Shown: positions 16,281 through 25,831, counted from the stretch's first letter. The stretch: DNA of 64,000 nt from Arthrobacter sp. U41 (GCF_001750145.1 NZ_CP015732.1:3348001-3412000), one strand, 5' to 3'. Translations and numbers: made by a program. Notes: generated from the letters alone by a model not told the origin.

Positions 16281-16832
16281 ATGTCTGGTTTCCAGTATTT
16301 CGTGGCGTCCTCGCTGGACGGATTCATCGCCACCGCCGATGACGACCTGGACTGGTTGCTCCAGTTCGACGGCTTCGCCGGGGGCAAGGAAAGCTACGAC
16401 GCTTTTATGTCGGACGTTGGCTGCATCGTGATGGGGGGAGAGACCTACGCCTGGCTGAGGAAGCATGAGCCGGGCAGCTGGCCGTACCCGGATACACCGT
16501 GCTGGGTGTTCACCCACCACGAATTCTCGGCTCCCAACGGCGCGGACGTGACCTTTGTCCGCGGACCCGTTGCCGAATTTGTCGAGGACCTTAAGGCCGC
16601 AGCGGGCGGCCGCAACGTCTGGATTGTCGGCGGAGGCGTCCTCGCCGCCCAGTTCGCCGACGTCTCCGTGCTGGACGAGATCATCATCTCGATCATTCCC
16701 GTGGTGCTCGGAAGCGGCAAGGCGGTCCTGCCCCTCTCGGGCCCGACGGCGCCGCTGGAGTTGGTCTCCTCGCACACCATGGGCCGGGGGATCGTGGAGC
16801 TGCACTACCGCTTCGGGAGGAGCCCGGCCTAG
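16281..16832 (+). CDS. RibD-C/dihydrofolate-reductase-fold protein
   Basis: A 183-residue protein of the RibD C-terminal reductase superfamily. It opens FQYFVASSLDGFIATADDDLDWL, as in actinobacterial YyaP/YwjB-type proteins, and has GGETYAWL near residue 54 and the NADPH-binding-like NVWIVGGGVLAAQF near 113. It probably binds NAD(P)H; the substrate is unknown and it need not make tetrahydrofolate. No ribosome site is present; instead TAGGCT at 16269-16274 lies six bases before the ATG, the leaderless pattern. A 16-bp tandem duplication straddles its stop codon. Confidence 0.85.
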   Translation: MSGFQYFVASSLDGFIATADDDLDWLLQFDGFAGGKESYDAFMSDVGCIVMGGETYAWLRKHEPGSWPYPDTPCWVFTHHEFSAPNGADVTFVRGPVAEFVEDLKAAAGGRNVWIVGGGVLAAQFADVSVLDEIIISIIPVVLGSGKAVLPLSGPTAPLELVSSHTMGRGIVELHYRFGRSPA

Positions 16833-16859
16833 TGCCTGCCCGGCCTGGTGCCTGCCCGG
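16828..16859 (+). repeat. 16-bp tandem duplication over a stop codon
   Basis: CCTAGTGCCTGCCCGG is followed directly by CCTGGTGCCTGCCCGG (one difference). The first copy contains the TAG stop of the RibD-like gene, so the second extends the 3' untranslated part. Confidence 0.8.
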
Positions 16860-16867
16860 CGTCGGGG

Positions 16868-17329
16868 CTACCCCGCGATGTCGCGGATCAGGTTGGTGAT
16901 CCGGGCCGTGGAGAGCCGGTGGCCGCTCTCGTCCGTCATGACGATCTCGTGCGTGGTCAGCGTGCGCCCGAGGTGGATTGCCGTGCACGTCCCTGTCACG
17001 GTGCCCGTCGTAACGGCCCGGTGATGCGTCGCGCTGACGTCGATTCCCAGCGCCTGCCGCTTCGGCCCGGCATGCATTCCGGCGGCAAAGGAACCGAGGG
17101 TCTCGGCCAGGACCACATGGGCGCCGCCGTGCAGAATTCCGGCCACCTGGGTGTTGCCTTCCACCGGCATGGTGCCCACCGTGCGCTCGGGACTCATCTC
17201 CAGGAAATGGATCCCCATCTTCACCACCAGGGCACCCACGCCGTATTGCCCCAGCCAGTCGTACAGTTCCTCGGGAATCCCGGCAGCCGCCAGCTCGGCC
17301 GCGTAGGGCCCCGGCGTGAAATTGTCCAT
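16868..17329 (-). CDS. PaaI-like hotdog-fold thioesterase
   Basis: A 153-residue hotdog thioesterase. The motif NTQVAGILHGGAHVVLAETLG near residue 68 is the HGG...E signature of the PaaI/YbdB (4-hydroxybenzoyl-CoA thioesterase) group; the Glu is the likely catalytic residue. The substrate is an acyl- or aryl-CoA, not identifiable here. Two ATGs adjoin (17332 and 17329). A reverse-strand TAGTTC at 17335-17340 leaves five bases before the second ATG, compatible with a leaderless start, so 17329 is preferred. It is divergent from polA and the two -10 elements overlap. Confidence 0.85.
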   Translation of the reverse strand: MDNFTPGPYAAELAAAGIPEELYDWLGQYGVGALVVKMGIHFLEMSPERTVGTMPVEGNTQVAGILHGGAHVVLAETLGSFAAGMHAGPKRQALGIDVSATHHRAVTTGTVTGTCTAIHLGRTLTTHEIVMTDESGHRLSTARITNLIRDIAG

Positions 17330-17334
17330 CATGG

Positions 17335-17344
17335 GAACTAGGCT
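17335..17344. promoter_or_regulatory. overlapping divergent -10 elements, thioesterase and polA
   Basis: Forward TAGGCT (17339-17344) is seven bases before the polA GTG; reverse TAGTTC (17335-17340) is five bases before the thioesterase ATG. They share the TA step at 17339-17340. The reverse hexamer is imperfect (last base C). Confidence 0.5.
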
Positions 17345-17351
17345 GGCATCT

Positions 17352-20183
17352 GTGAGCGAAACTACCAAACCGGCCCTTGCCCCCTCTGCAGCAGACATCC
17401 TCCCGGCAACTGAGACTGCATCAGTGATCACGGCCAAGCCCGCCCGGAAAGCGAGCCGGGCCGCGGAGTCGGTTTCCGCCACTGAGGCCCCCGTGATTCC
17501 CATCACGGACCAACCGCGACTCCTCGTCCTGGATGGACACTCCATGGCCTTCCGGGCGTTCTTCGCCCTGCCCGCGGACAAGTTCTCCACCGCCACGGGG
17601 CAGCACACCAACGCGATCCACGGGTTTACCTCCATGCTCATCAACCTGATCAAGGCGCAGAAGCCCACGCACATTGCCGTTGCCTTCGACGTCTCGGACG
17701 AGACCACCCACCGCAAGGTGGAGTACAGCGAGTACAAGGGCGGACGCAACGAGACGCCCCGGGAGATGAGCGGCCAGATCGACCTCATCGACAAGGTCAT
17801 GGGCGCGTGGGGAATCAAGACCATCAAGATGCCCGGCTATGAAGCTGATGACATCCTGGCGACTCTCGCCGCCATGGGTGAAAAGGCAGGCTTCGAGGTA
17901 CTGCTCGTCTCGGGCGACCGCGATGCGTTCCAGCTGATTACGGACAACGTTTTTGTGCTGTACCCCAGGAAGGGCGTCAGCGACATTCCCCGGATGGATG
18001 CCGAGGCCATCCAGGAAAAGTACTTTGTCAGCCCCGCCCAGTATTCGGACCTCGCCGCCCTGGTGGGGGAGACCGCGGACAACCTCCCTGGCGTTCCCGG
18101 CGTCGGGCCCAAAACGGCCGCCAAATGGATCAACCTGTACGGCGGGCTCGAGGGGGTTCTGGAACACCTCGACGCGATCGGCGGCAAGGTGGGGGACGCC
18201 CTCCGGGAAAATGTGGAGCTCGTCAAGCGCAACAGGCGGCTGAACCGGCTTCATCCGGACCTTGACCTCCCGGTAACGCTGGACGAGCTCGCCGACCCGC
18301 GGCCGGACCAGGCCGCCCTCGAGGAGCTGTTCGACGCCCTCGAATTCAAGACCATCCGCACCCGGCTCTTTGCCCTCTACGGCGCCGACCTTCCTGAAGC
18401 GGAGCGGGTAAGCCTCGAAACCCCGGACTTCGTGATCCCCTCGGACGCTGCCGAGCTGGCTGCCTTCTTCGAGGCGGGGGCCGGCAAGCGTTCAGCAGTC
18501 GCCGTCGACCTCGTGCCCGGCCGGATTGGTGAGGATGCGACCGCCCTGGCCGTTGTCCATGACGGGGCGGCCGCTTACATCGACCTCGCCGGCCAGGACG
18601 CCGTTGCCGAGAACGTCCTGGCCGGGTGGCTCAGGGACGCCGGCGCGCCCAAAATCCTGCATGGCTACAAGGCGGCACTCAAAGCGCTCACCAACCGGGG
18701 CCTGGGCCTGGAAGGCGTGGTGGATGACACCTCAATATCCGGGTACCTCATCCAGCCTGACCGCCGCAGCTACGAACTCGCCGAGCTTGCCCAGCACCAC
18801 CTCAACATCAGCGTCTCAACCGAGGCCGCCAAGGCAGGGCAGCTTGAACTGGCGTTCGACGGCGACGACGCCGCCGCAGCCGGCGCGCTTGTCCAGGTGG
18901 CCGCCGTCGTCCAGGCCCTGAGCCGGTACTTCGAATCGGAGCTCAAGGAACGCAAAGCCCAGGACCTGCTGACCACGCTCGAGCTGCCGGTCAGCCGGGT
19001 TCTTGCCGACATGGAACTCGCGGGAATCGCCATCGACATGCCGCGCATGGACGAGCAGCTTGCGGATCTCGCAAAGGTGATCGACAACGCCCAGAGCCTT
19101 GCCTTCGAAGCCATCGGCCATGACGTGAACCTGGGTTCACCGAAGCAGCTGCAGACGGTGCTGTTCGAGGAACTGGGGCTGCCGAAGACCAAGAAGATCA
19201 AGTCCGGCTACACCACGGACGCCGCGTCGCTCAAGAACCTGCTGGAAAAGACCGGGCACGAATTCCTGGTCCAGCTCATGGCGCACCGCGAGTCGTCGAA
19301 GCTGCGGCAGATGCTGGAGTCGCTGAAGAAGTCCGTCACCGACGACGGCCGGATCCACACCACCTACGCCCAGAACGTGGCCGCCACGGGCCGGATTTCC
19401 TCCAACAACCCCAACCTGCAGAACATCCCCATCCGCAGCGAGGAAGGCCGGCGCGTGCGGAGCATTTTCGTGGTGAGCGAAGGCTACGACTGCCTGCTCT
19501 CGGCGGATTACTCGCAGATCGAAATGCGGATCATGGCGCACCTCTCGGGGGATCCCGGGCTGATCCAGGCCTACAAGGACGGCGAAGACCTGCACCGTTT
19601 CGTGGGCTCCAACATCTTCCATGTGCCCACGGACCAGGTGACCAGCGCGATGCGGTCCAAGGTCAAGGCGATGTCCTATGGCCTGGCCTACGGCCTGACC
19701 TCCTTCGGTCTCTCCAAGCAGCTCGAGATTTCGGTCGACGAGGCGCGGACCCTGATGAAGGAATACTTCGACCGGTTCGGCGCTGTCCGCGACTACCTCC
19801 GCGGCGTGGTGGACCAGGCCAGGATCGACGGCTACACCGCCACCATCGAGGGGCGCCGCCGTTACCTGCCGGACCTCACCAGCACCGACCGCCAGCTGCG
19901 CGAGAACGCGGAGCGCATTGCGCTGAACTCGCCGATCCAGGGATCGGCGGCGGATATCATCAAACGCGCCATGCTGGGCGTCTCCGGCGCCCTCGCGGAA
20001 CAGGGCCTGAAATCGCGCATGCTGCTGCAGGTCCATGATGAACTGGTCCTCGAAGTGGCGCACGGCGAGCGTGAGGCCGTGCAGCAGCTGGTGACGGAAC
20101 AGATGGGCTCGGCAGCCAGGCTGACCGTTCCGCTCGACGTCCAGATCGGCATCGGCTCCAGCTGGTACGAGGCCGGTCACTGA
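17352..20183 (+). CDS. polA: DNA polymerase I
   Basis: A 943-residue family-A polymerase for gap filling in repair and Okazaki-fragment processing. The 5'-3' nuclease domain spans about residues 55-350 (LLVLDGHSMAFRAFFALPA, GVPGVGPKTAAKW). The middle proofreading domain is degenerate: VAVDLVPGRIG near residue 383 lacks the Glu of the DxE motif, as in other actinobacteria. Polymerase motifs A (DYSQIEMR near 719), B (RSKVKAMSYGLAYG near 768) and C (VHDE near 894) are intact. GTG 17352 is chosen since TAGGCT sits seven bases upstream with no ribosome site, a leaderless start. The N-terminal 50 residues are Ala/Thr-rich and unstructured. Confidence 0.95.
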   Translation: MSETTKPALAPSAADILPATETASVITAKPARKASRAAESVSATEAPVIPITDQPRLLVLDGHSMAFRAFFALPADKFSTATGQHTNAIHGFTSMLINLIKAQKPTHIAVAFDVSDETTHRKVEYSEYKGGRNETPREMSGQIDLIDKVMGAWGIKTIKMPGYEADDILATLAAMGEKAGFEVLLVSGDRDAFQLITDNVFVLYPRKGVSDIPRMDAEAIQEKYFVSPAQYSDLAALVGETADNLPGVPGVGPKTAAKWINLYGGLEGVLEHLDAIGGKVGDALRENVELVKRNRRLNRLHPDLDLPVTLDELADPRPDQAALEELFDALEFKTIRTRLFALYGADLPEAERVSLETPDFVIPSDAAELAAFFEAGAGKRSAVAVDLVPGRIGEDATALAVVHDGAAAYIDLAGQDAVAENVLAGWLRDAGAPKILHGYKAALKALTNRGLGLEGVVDDTSISGYLIQPDRRSYELAELAQHHLNISVSTEAAKAGQLELAFDGDDAAAAGALVQVAAVVQALSRYFESELKERKAQDLLTTLELPVSRVLADMELAGIAIDMPRMDEQLADLAKVIDNAQSLAFEAIGHDVNLGSPKQLQTVLFEELGLPKTKKIKSGYTTDAASLKNLLEKTGHEFLVQLMAHRESSKLRQMLESLKKSVTDDGRIHTTYAQNVAATGRISSNNPNLQNIPIRSEEGRRVRSIFVVSEGYDCLLSADYSQIEMRIMAHLSGDPGLIQAYKDGEDLHRFVGSNIFHVPTDQVTSAMRSKVKAMSYGLAYGLTSFGLSKQLEISVDEARTLMKEYFDRFGAVRDYLRGVVDQARIDGYTATIEGRRRYLPDLTSTDRQLRENAERIALNSPIQGSAADIIKRAMLGVSGALAEQGLKSRMLLQVHDELVLEVAHGEREAVQQLVTEQMGSAARLTVPLDVQIGIGSSWYEAGH

Positions 20184-20230
20184 CGCCGTTTCGTTCGAGC
20201 ATTCGGCAGGATTCCTAGGGGGAGAACGAC

Positions 20231-21520
20231 GTGGCAGAGCAGTATGAAATCCGGCGGTTCCGCGCGGCCGAAAAATCCGATCCGGAGTACGCGCTGGGGG
20301 AAGCCTGGCTGCGCGGCGTCGGCGTCGGCTTTTACGACGAGCGGCACAAGGAAGAGTTCGTCGACAAGGTCATGGCCATGTACCGGGTCGACAACCGCGA
20401 GATGACGGGGGTCTACCAGACCGGGGCCGTGGCCGACCGCTCCCTGGCGGCAGAGATCCCGGTCGCGACCTTCGCGACCCTGCGCAAGCACCTCAACACC
20501 GGCTACGGGCGGCAGCTCGAAGCCCAGCTGATCACCGCCGTGACCGTCCGCGGAACGCACCGCCGCCGGGGGATCCTGCGCCGGATGATGACCGAGGACC
20601 TCGCCGCGTCCAAAGCCGACGGTCTGGCCATCGCGGCTCTGACAGCCTCGGAGGCTTCCATCTACGGCCGGTTCGGCTTCGGCGTCGCAACCTTCGAGCG
20701 CGGCATCACGGTGGACACCGGACCGCGGTTCCGGGTGCGGCACACACCGGCCGGTTCGGTGGAAATTGCCGACCGGAAAGTGCTGCTGGATTTGGCTCCG
20801 CGCGTGTTCGAACGCGTCCACCGCGTCACCCCGGGTTCGATCGTGCGGCAGGACGCGTACCGGCAGCGCAGCTCGGGAACCCTCGGCCAGGACGGCACGG
20901 AGGACGACTCGATCAGGTGCGCCCTGCACTACGACGCCGCCGGGGCCGTGGACGGCTATGTCGCCTACAAATTCTCCGGATGGGACACCAAGCCGCACAC
21001 CATGGAAGTCATTGACCTGGTGGCGGCAACGGATTCCGGCTACCTGGAGCTGTGGCAGTTCCTTGGCAGCCTCGACATGATCCAGCGGGTCACCTGGGCC
21101 GAAGCGCCCGTGGACGACCCGCTGACGTGGGCCCTCGAAGACCCGCGCTGCATCCAGTCCTCCGAGAACCGCGACATGCTGTGGCTCCGGATTCTCAACA
21201 CCGTCGCGGCGCTGCGCGCCAGGCAGTACTCATCCGAGGGCAGCCTGGTCCTGCGCGTCACCGATGCGCTGGGCCTTGCCGGCGGCACATTCACCCTGAC
21301 CGTCAGGGGCGGCGTGGCGACCGTTGGGGCTGCCCCGGACGGCGACGCACCGGAGCTTTCCCTGGACGTGGCGGAACTCGGATCCATCTATCTTGGCGCT
21401 GTCTGCCCGGTCACGCTGGCAGCCGCCGGGCGGATTGCCGAGCACTCGCCGGGGGCCGCGTTGAGAGCGAGACTCATGTTCGCCGTCGAACGCGCACCGC
21501 ACTGCCTGACGCATTTCTAG
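20231..21520 (+). CDS. Eis-like GNAT N-acetyltransferase
   Basis: A 429-residue protein with the Eis architecture: N-terminal GNAT domain, a second degenerate GNAT domain and a C-terminal sterol-carrier-like domain (LALTVRGG-type strand near residue 355). The acetyl-CoA site is TVRGTHRRRGILRRMM near residue 108, and the chain ends in a C-terminal Phe (CLTHF), which in Eis supplies the catalytic carboxylate. Eis proteins acetylate aminoglycosides or other amines; activity on drugs is not shown by sequence. GTG start with AGGGGGAG at 20216-20223. Confidence 0.85.
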   Translation: MAEQYEIRRFRAAEKSDPEYALGEAWLRGVGVGFYDERHKEEFVDKVMAMYRVDNREMTGVYQTGAVADRSLAAEIPVATFATLRKHLNTGYGRQLEAQLITAVTVRGTHRRRGILRRMMTEDLAASKADGLAIAALTASEASIYGRFGFGVATFERGITVDTGPRFRVRHTPAGSVEIADRKVLLDLAPRVFERVHRVTPGSIVRQDAYRQRSSGTLGQDGTEDDSIRCALHYDAAGAVDGYVAYKFSGWDTKPHTMEVIDLVAATDSGYLELWQFLGSLDMIQRVTWAEAPVDDPLTWALEDPRCIQSSENRDMLWLRILNTVAALRARQYSSEGSLVLRVTDALGLAGGTFTLTVRGGVATVGAAPDGDAPELSLDVAELGSIYLGAVCPVTLAAAGRIAEHSPGAALRARLMFAVERAPHCLTHF

Positions 21521-21546
21521 CCGGGTCCCAGCCGGGCCGTTGCGCT

Positions 21547-21576
21547 TTGACCCGCGTTCCCGTATACGACTAGACT
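21547..21576 (+). promoter_or_regulatory. predicted rpsA promoter
   Basis: TTGACC (21547-21552), 18-bp spacer, TAGACT (21571-21576). It would give a leader of about 135 bases before rpsA. Confidence 0.6.
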
Positions 21577-21649
21577 AAACGGGCGTGTACTACGTGCGCG
21601 CATCTACAATCCACAAATCAGGATGACCCGGCGATGTGCCGTGTTCTGT

Positions 21650-21670
21650 GCCCGTGTCGCCGACGCGGGC
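21650..21670 (+). promoter_or_regulatory. hairpin in the rpsA leader
   Basis: GCCCGTGTC-GCC-GACGCGGGC forms a 9-bp stem with one G-U pair, about 50 bases before the rpsA ATG. S1 is known to control its own translation in other bacteria through leader structure; this one is only a candidate. Confidence 0.35.
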
Positions 21671-21719
21671 GCAGCGGTTTGCCTGACCGACTAACTATCC
21701 ACAACGGAGCCCCTACTAC

Positions 21720-23201
21720 ATGACCATCACCTCCACCGAGAAGCCCGGTACACCCGTAGTCGCAATTAACGACATCGGTACCGCTGAGGACTTCCTCGCA
21801 GCAGTCGACGCCACCATCAAGTACTTCAACGACGGAGACCTCGTCGAAGGTACCGTCGTGAAGGTCGACCGCGACGAAGTTCTGCTCGACATCGGTTACA
21901 AGACCGAAGGTGTCATTCCCTCCCGCGAGCTGTCCATCAAGCACGACGTTGATCCCGGAGACGTCGTCTCCGTTGGCGATCTCGTCGAAGCCCTGGTGCT
22001 CACCAAGGAAGACAAAGAAGGCCGCCTGATCCTCTCCAAGAAGCGCGCTCAGTACGAGCGTGCCTGGGGCGACATCGAGAAGGTCAAGGAAGAAGACGGT
22101 GTCGTCACCGGTACCGTCATCGAGGTTGTCAAGGGTGGTCTTATCCTCGACATCGGTCTGCGCGGCTTCCTGCCCGCATCCCTCGTCGAGATGCGCCGTG
22201 TGCGCGACCTCGCTCCGTACATCGGTCAGAAGATCGAAGCCAAAATCATCGAGCTGGACAAGAACCGCAACAACGTTGTGCTGTCCCGCCGTGCATGGCT
22301 CGAGCAGACCCAGTCCGAGGTCCGCTCCACGTTCCTCAACAAGCTGGAAAAGGGCCAGGTCCGTCCCGGCGTCGTTTCCTCCATCGTCAACTTCGGTGCC
22401 TTCGTGGACCTGGGCGGCGTAGACGGCCTGGTTCACGTTTCCGAGCTGTCCTGGAAGCACATCGACCACCCGTCCGAGGTTGTCGAAGTTGGCCAGGAAG
22501 TCACCGTCGAGGTTCTCGAGGTCGACCTGGACCGCGAGCGTGTGTCACTGTCGCTCAAGGCTACGCAGGAAGATCCGTGGCAGACCTTCGCCCGCACGCA
22601 CGCCCTCGGGCAGGTTGTGCCGGGTAAGGTCACCAAGCTGGTTCCGTTCGGCGCGTTCGTTCGTGTTGAAGACGGCATCGAAGGCCTGGTCCACATCTCC
22701 GAGCTCGCCGTGCGCCACGTTGAGCTGGCCGAGCAGGTTGTCTCCGTTGGTGACGAGCTGTTCGTCAAGGTCATCGACATCGACCTCGAGCGCCGCCGCA
22801 TCTCGCTGTCCCTCAAGCAGGCCAACGAGGGCGTCGACGCCGAGTCCACCGAATTCGATCCGGCTCTCTACGGCATGGCCGCTGAGTACGACGAAGAGGG
22901 CAACTACAAGTACCCGGAGGGCTTCGATCCGGAGTCCAACGAGTGGCTTGAAGGCTACGAGACGCAGCGCGCCGCCTGGGAGCAGCAGTACGCTGACGCC
23001 CAGACCCGCTGGGAAGCCCACAAGAAGCAGGTTGTCCAGCACGCTGCCGACGACGCTGCAGCTGCAACGTCCGGCGAGAGCGACTCCGGCACGACCAGCT
23101 ACTCCTCCGAGCCGGCTGCAGCCGAGACCAACGCCGGTGGCGGCACGCTCGCTTCGGACGAGGCTCTTGCAGCACTGCGCGAGAAGCTGACCGGCAACTA
23201 A
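21720..23201 (+). CDS. rpsA: 30S ribosomal protein S1
   Basis: A 493-residue S1 protein with four S1/OB domains at about residues 33-105, 120-187, 205-275 and 290-362. Repeated landmarks are KGGLILDIGLRGFLP, NFGAFVDLGGVDGLVHVSE and PFGAFVRVEDGIEGLVHISE. The C-terminal 110 residues are acidic and Ala/Ser-rich, without an OB fold, as in other high-GC Gram-positives. It binds mRNA at the ribosome. Codon use is strongly biased to C-ending codons, as expected for high expression. Start ATG has GGAG twelve bases upstream. A strong terminator follows. Confidence 0.97.
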   Translation: MTITSTEKPGTPVVAINDIGTAEDFLAAVDATIKYFNDGDLVEGTVVKVDRDEVLLDIGYKTEGVIPSRELSIKHDVDPGDVVSVGDLVEALVLTKEDKEGRLILSKKRAQYERAWGDIEKVKEEDGVVTGTVIEVVKGGLILDIGLRGFLPASLVEMRRVRDLAPYIGQKIEAKIIELDKNRNNVVLSRRAWLEQTQSEVRSTFLNKLEKGQVRPGVVSSIVNFGAFVDLGGVDGLVHVSELSWKHIDHPSEVVEVGQEVTVEVLEVDLDRERVSLSLKATQEDPWQTFARTHALGQVVPGKVTKLVPFGAFVRVEDGIEGLVHISELAVRHVELAEQVVSVGDELFVKVIDIDLERRRISLSLKQANEGVDAESTEFDPALYGMAAEYDEEGNYKYPEGFDPESNEWLEGYETQRAAWEQQYADAQTRWEAHKKQVVQHAADDAAAATSGESDSGTTSYSSEPAAAETNAGGGTLASDEALAALREKLTGN

Positions 23202-23266
23202 TTGCCCATGTACCCAGGGACTCCGCTCCCTGGGGCCAGGCAGTTGGTAGCTTGAAGTAGCACCGT

Positions 23267-23300
23267 AAAGGTGGCCGTCCCTGCGGGGGCGGCCACCTTT
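23267..23300 (+). terminator. rpsA intrinsic terminator
   Basis: Stem AAAGGTGGCCG / CGGCCACCTTT (11 bp, perfect) with a 12-base loop, followed by CGTTTGAGCTTTTG. Confidence 0.85.
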
Positions 23301-23346
23301 CGTTTGAGCTTTTGATCCCTGGTCACCGGTGCGTCAGCGGAGGACT

Positions 23347-23471
23347 GGGCATGCTCCAGCGTCCGGGTCCGGTACGCCCGGGCGGCCCAGTGGGACATGC
23401 CCAGTCCTAGGTTCGGCCCGGGGACATATGGGCACTATGTCCAGCCCTGAGCACGAAGTCGGGGCATGCCC
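23347..23471. repeat. array of GGGRCATGYCC palindromes, left side
   Basis: Four related near-palindromes at 31-44 bp intervals: GGGCATGCTCC (23347), TGGGACATGCCCAGT (23391), GGACATA-TGGGCAC-TATGTCC (23422-23442) and GGGGCATGCCC (23461). The array lies in the 386-bp gene-free stretch 23202-23587 between two converging genes; besides the terminator I see nothing else there. A sister array lies at 26254-26368. Confidence 0.6.
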
Positions 23472-23587
23472 GGAGCCCGGGACTCCGAGCATGTTTGCCC
23501 GCCCTGTCAGCGAAGCCCAGAACGATGACCGGATGAAATCAGCCCGTGCCGTTGGCCCGCCTGTGGAGCAATCTCAGCCCCGGATCT

Positions 23588-25807
23588 CTAGCTGGCCGGT
23601 TTCAGTGCAGTCCGCCATGCGCCTACCGCTTTGGCCGTGCTGAAGGTCCAGGCGGCAGTGCCGCTGGCGCCCGCGGTTGCCTGGACCCGGTCCGCCTGTT
23701 CGGCGATCTGGCCGCCGGCCGCCTCCCAGCGCTCCGTCCATCCGGTGGGCGGGGTCGCTGCCGGGTTGGAGCTGTCAAACCCGAGCCCGCCGATCAGCAT
23801 GGCACCGTTGGTGGCGGTCGTGACACTGCCGACGGCGATGCTGCTGGCGCGGTACGTCGTGTCGACCGCTGTGGCCAGGGAGCTGTCCAGCGGTGTTGTG
23901 TTGTTGACCCCTGCGTACGCGGTCATGCCGCCGCCCCACTTCACGGCGGTGCTCAGCGTCCAGGTGTATGTTGCCGGGTCAGATGGGCCGACAACCCGGT
24001 AGTACGCGAATACGCGCGCCCCGGCCGAGGACGAGCTGTTGATGCTCAACCCGTTGACGATCGCTATCCAGCCCGCCGGGACAGCCACCGTCGGATTCCA
24101 GTCCGCCGTGAACGACGCGATCAGGACGTCACCGGCCGTTCTGCCCGCGGGCGCGGCCAGTGCCACCGTAGTGGTCGCCGTGGCAGTACTGGTTGTTGTC
24201 GAGCCGCGCACGGTGATGCCCGGTGATGTGCCGGCCGGGTTCACCGTGATGGTCCGGGTGCTGGACGTGGAGCCGCCGGTATTGGTGGCGGTCAGCCGCG
24301 CCGTGTAGGTCCCCGCAATGGAGTAAGTGTGGGCCGGATTTTGGGTCGTGGCCGTGCCACCGTCACCGAAATCCCACGCCCACGAGGTCGGTGACCCGGT
24401 GGACGTGTCGGTGAAGTTCACGGTCAGCGGAACCGTGCCGGACGTGGGGGTGGCGGTGAACGAGGTCACGGGGGCGCCCGGCACCGCCGGGTTCACCGTG
24501 ATGGTCCGGGTGCTGGACGTGGAGCCGCCGGCGTTGGTGGCGGTCAGCCGCGCCGTGTAGGTCCCCGCAATGGAGTAAGTGTGGGCCGGATTTTGGGTCG
24601 TGGCCGTGCCACTGTCACCGAAATCCCACGCCCACGCTGTCGGCGGGCCGGTCGAAGTGTCGGTGAAATTCACCGTCAGGGGAACGGTGCCGGAAGTGGG
24701 GGTGGCGGTGAAAGAGGCCGCGGGAGGTGGGTTCGTCCCGGCCGGCGCGATGCTGAACGCGTCCGTGAAGCCTCCGTCCGTAGCCACGAACGCGGCATTC
24801 AGTGACGTCGAAGTGAACCGCAGGTCCAGGAGGCCATGGCTGGGGTTGGCGTTCAATCCGGAGTAGGCCGCAAAATAGGGCGCTTCCGCGTCCGCGGCAT
24901 TGACGTTGCGCAGCTCCATACCGCCGGTGCCCACAGTGGAAATGACTGAGCCCGCCCCTTTGTCGAGGGTGTTGTCCGAGTCCCGAACGCAGGACGGGTT
25001 GTAGGCGGCGGGCTGCAGTCCAATACACCCGGCAGCCGTGGCCAACTGCTTGCTCCGCTGGTATTGGTGCTCGTGGCCGTTGAGGATCAGGTCCACTTTC
25101 TTACTGAGGAGCAGATTCGTAATGGGGGTTCCGGCTTCGCAGCCATAAATACCCATCGAGATGCAGGGCGTGTGCATGCCCGCGACCACCCACGGGATGG
25201 AGGCCGCGCGGGCACCGTCGATTGCGGCTGCCGTCCAGTTGTACCGGGCACTGCCCGCGGAATAGTCCCAGACACCATCGGAGAACGGCAGCCCGGGCGA
25301 GATGAAGACGAAGCGAACCAGCGGGTTCACTTCCGGAACGTCAACGTAATACTGCCTGCCATAAGACCCGATCGCCCCCGGCAACTGATTGGGCAGGCAG
25401 GCTGAAAAATCGTTGATGTTGCCGTTCAGCCCGTTGCTTTCATGGTTGCCGGCAACCAACTCGAAAGGAAAGCCGGAGCCGGTGCGCGACGTCACAAAAT
25501 CGCACCATGCCTGTTCCGCCCCGGTGGCCCCGTACGAGAGATCACCGAGCGCCAGGTGCAGGTCGGGCGCAATGGCGCCAACCCTCGTCAGAACCCCAGC
25601 CGCCGCAGCATTTCCCGAGTAGTCGCTGGCCGCCGTGACACGCAACTGGCCCGGCACTGCGGGGATGGCCGCGGTTGCGACCGCACCGACGGCGGCGTCC
25701 GCGCGCAGCGCGCTGGGACCGGCAATCGCGGGGCTGAGCGCCACCGCCCCTCCCAAAACCAGGGCGGCACTGGCAAAGGTCACAGTCAGGAATCTTCCAA
25801 CGTTCAT
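23588..25807 (-). CDS. secreted calcineurin-like metallophosphatase with two PKD domains
   Basis: A 739-residue exported protein. Residues 1-30 form a signal peptide (MNVGRFLTVTFASAALVLGG, cleavage near AIAGPSA). Residues 55-350 are a purple-acid-phosphatase-like catalytic domain: ALGDLSYG, VAGNHESNG, AGMHTPC and NGHEHQYQRS supply metal ligands. Two PKD domains follow (about 356-439 and 440-523), nearly identical in DNA, then a C-terminal beta-rich Ser/Thr/Ala domain (524-739). No sortase motif or terminal membrane helix is visible, so it is probably released or wall-associated. ATG 25807 has GGGAG six bases upstream; a perfect palindrome lies at 25832-25848. Likely role: scavenging phosphate from organic esters. 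Flanked on both sides by palindrome arrays. Confidence 0.85.
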   Translation of the reverse strand: MNVGRFLTVTFASAALVLGGAVALSPAIAGPSALRADAAVGAVATAAIPAVPGQLRVTAASDYSGNAAAAGVLTRVGAIAPDLHLALGDLSYGATGAEQAWCDFVTSRTGSGFPFELVAGNHESNGLNGNINDFSACLPNQLPGAIGSYGRQYYVDVPEVNPLVRFVFISPGLPFSDGVWDYSAGSARYNWTAAAIDGARAASIPWVVAGMHTPCISMGIYGCEAGTPITNLLLSKKVDLILNGHEHQYQRSKQLATAAGCIGLQPAAYNPSCVRDSDNTLDKGAGSVISTVGTGGMELRNVNAADAEAPYFAAYSGLNANPSHGLLDLRFTSTSLNAAFVATDGGFTDAFSIAPAGTNPPPAASFTATPTSGTVPLTVNFTDTSTGPPTAWAWDFGDSGTATTQNPAHTYSIAGTYTARLTATNAGGSTSSTRTITVNPAVPGAPVTSFTATPTSGTVPLTVNFTDTSTGSPTSWAWDFGDGGTATTQNPAHTYSIAGTYTARLTATNTGGSTSSTRTITVNPAGTSPGITVRGSTTTSTATATTTVALAAPAGRTAGDVLIASFTADWNPTVAVPAGWIAIVNGLSINSSSSAGARVFAYYRVVGPSDPATYTWTLSTAVKWGGGMTAYAGVNNTTPLDSSLATAVDTTYRASSIAVGSVTTATNGAMLIGGLGFDSSNPAATPPTGWTERWEAAGGQIAEQADRVQATAGASGTAAWTFSTAKAVGAWRTALKPAS
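24239..24742 (-). repeat. 252-bp tandem direct repeat encoding two PKD domains
   Basis: Copies start at 24239 and 24491. About the first 125 bases are almost identical, the rest diverge moderately. Unit length is 84 codons, exactly one PKD domain with its TNPAHTYSIAGTYTARL core. Confidence 0.85.
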
Positions 25808-25831
25808 GGCATGCTCCCACAACCCGAAGTT

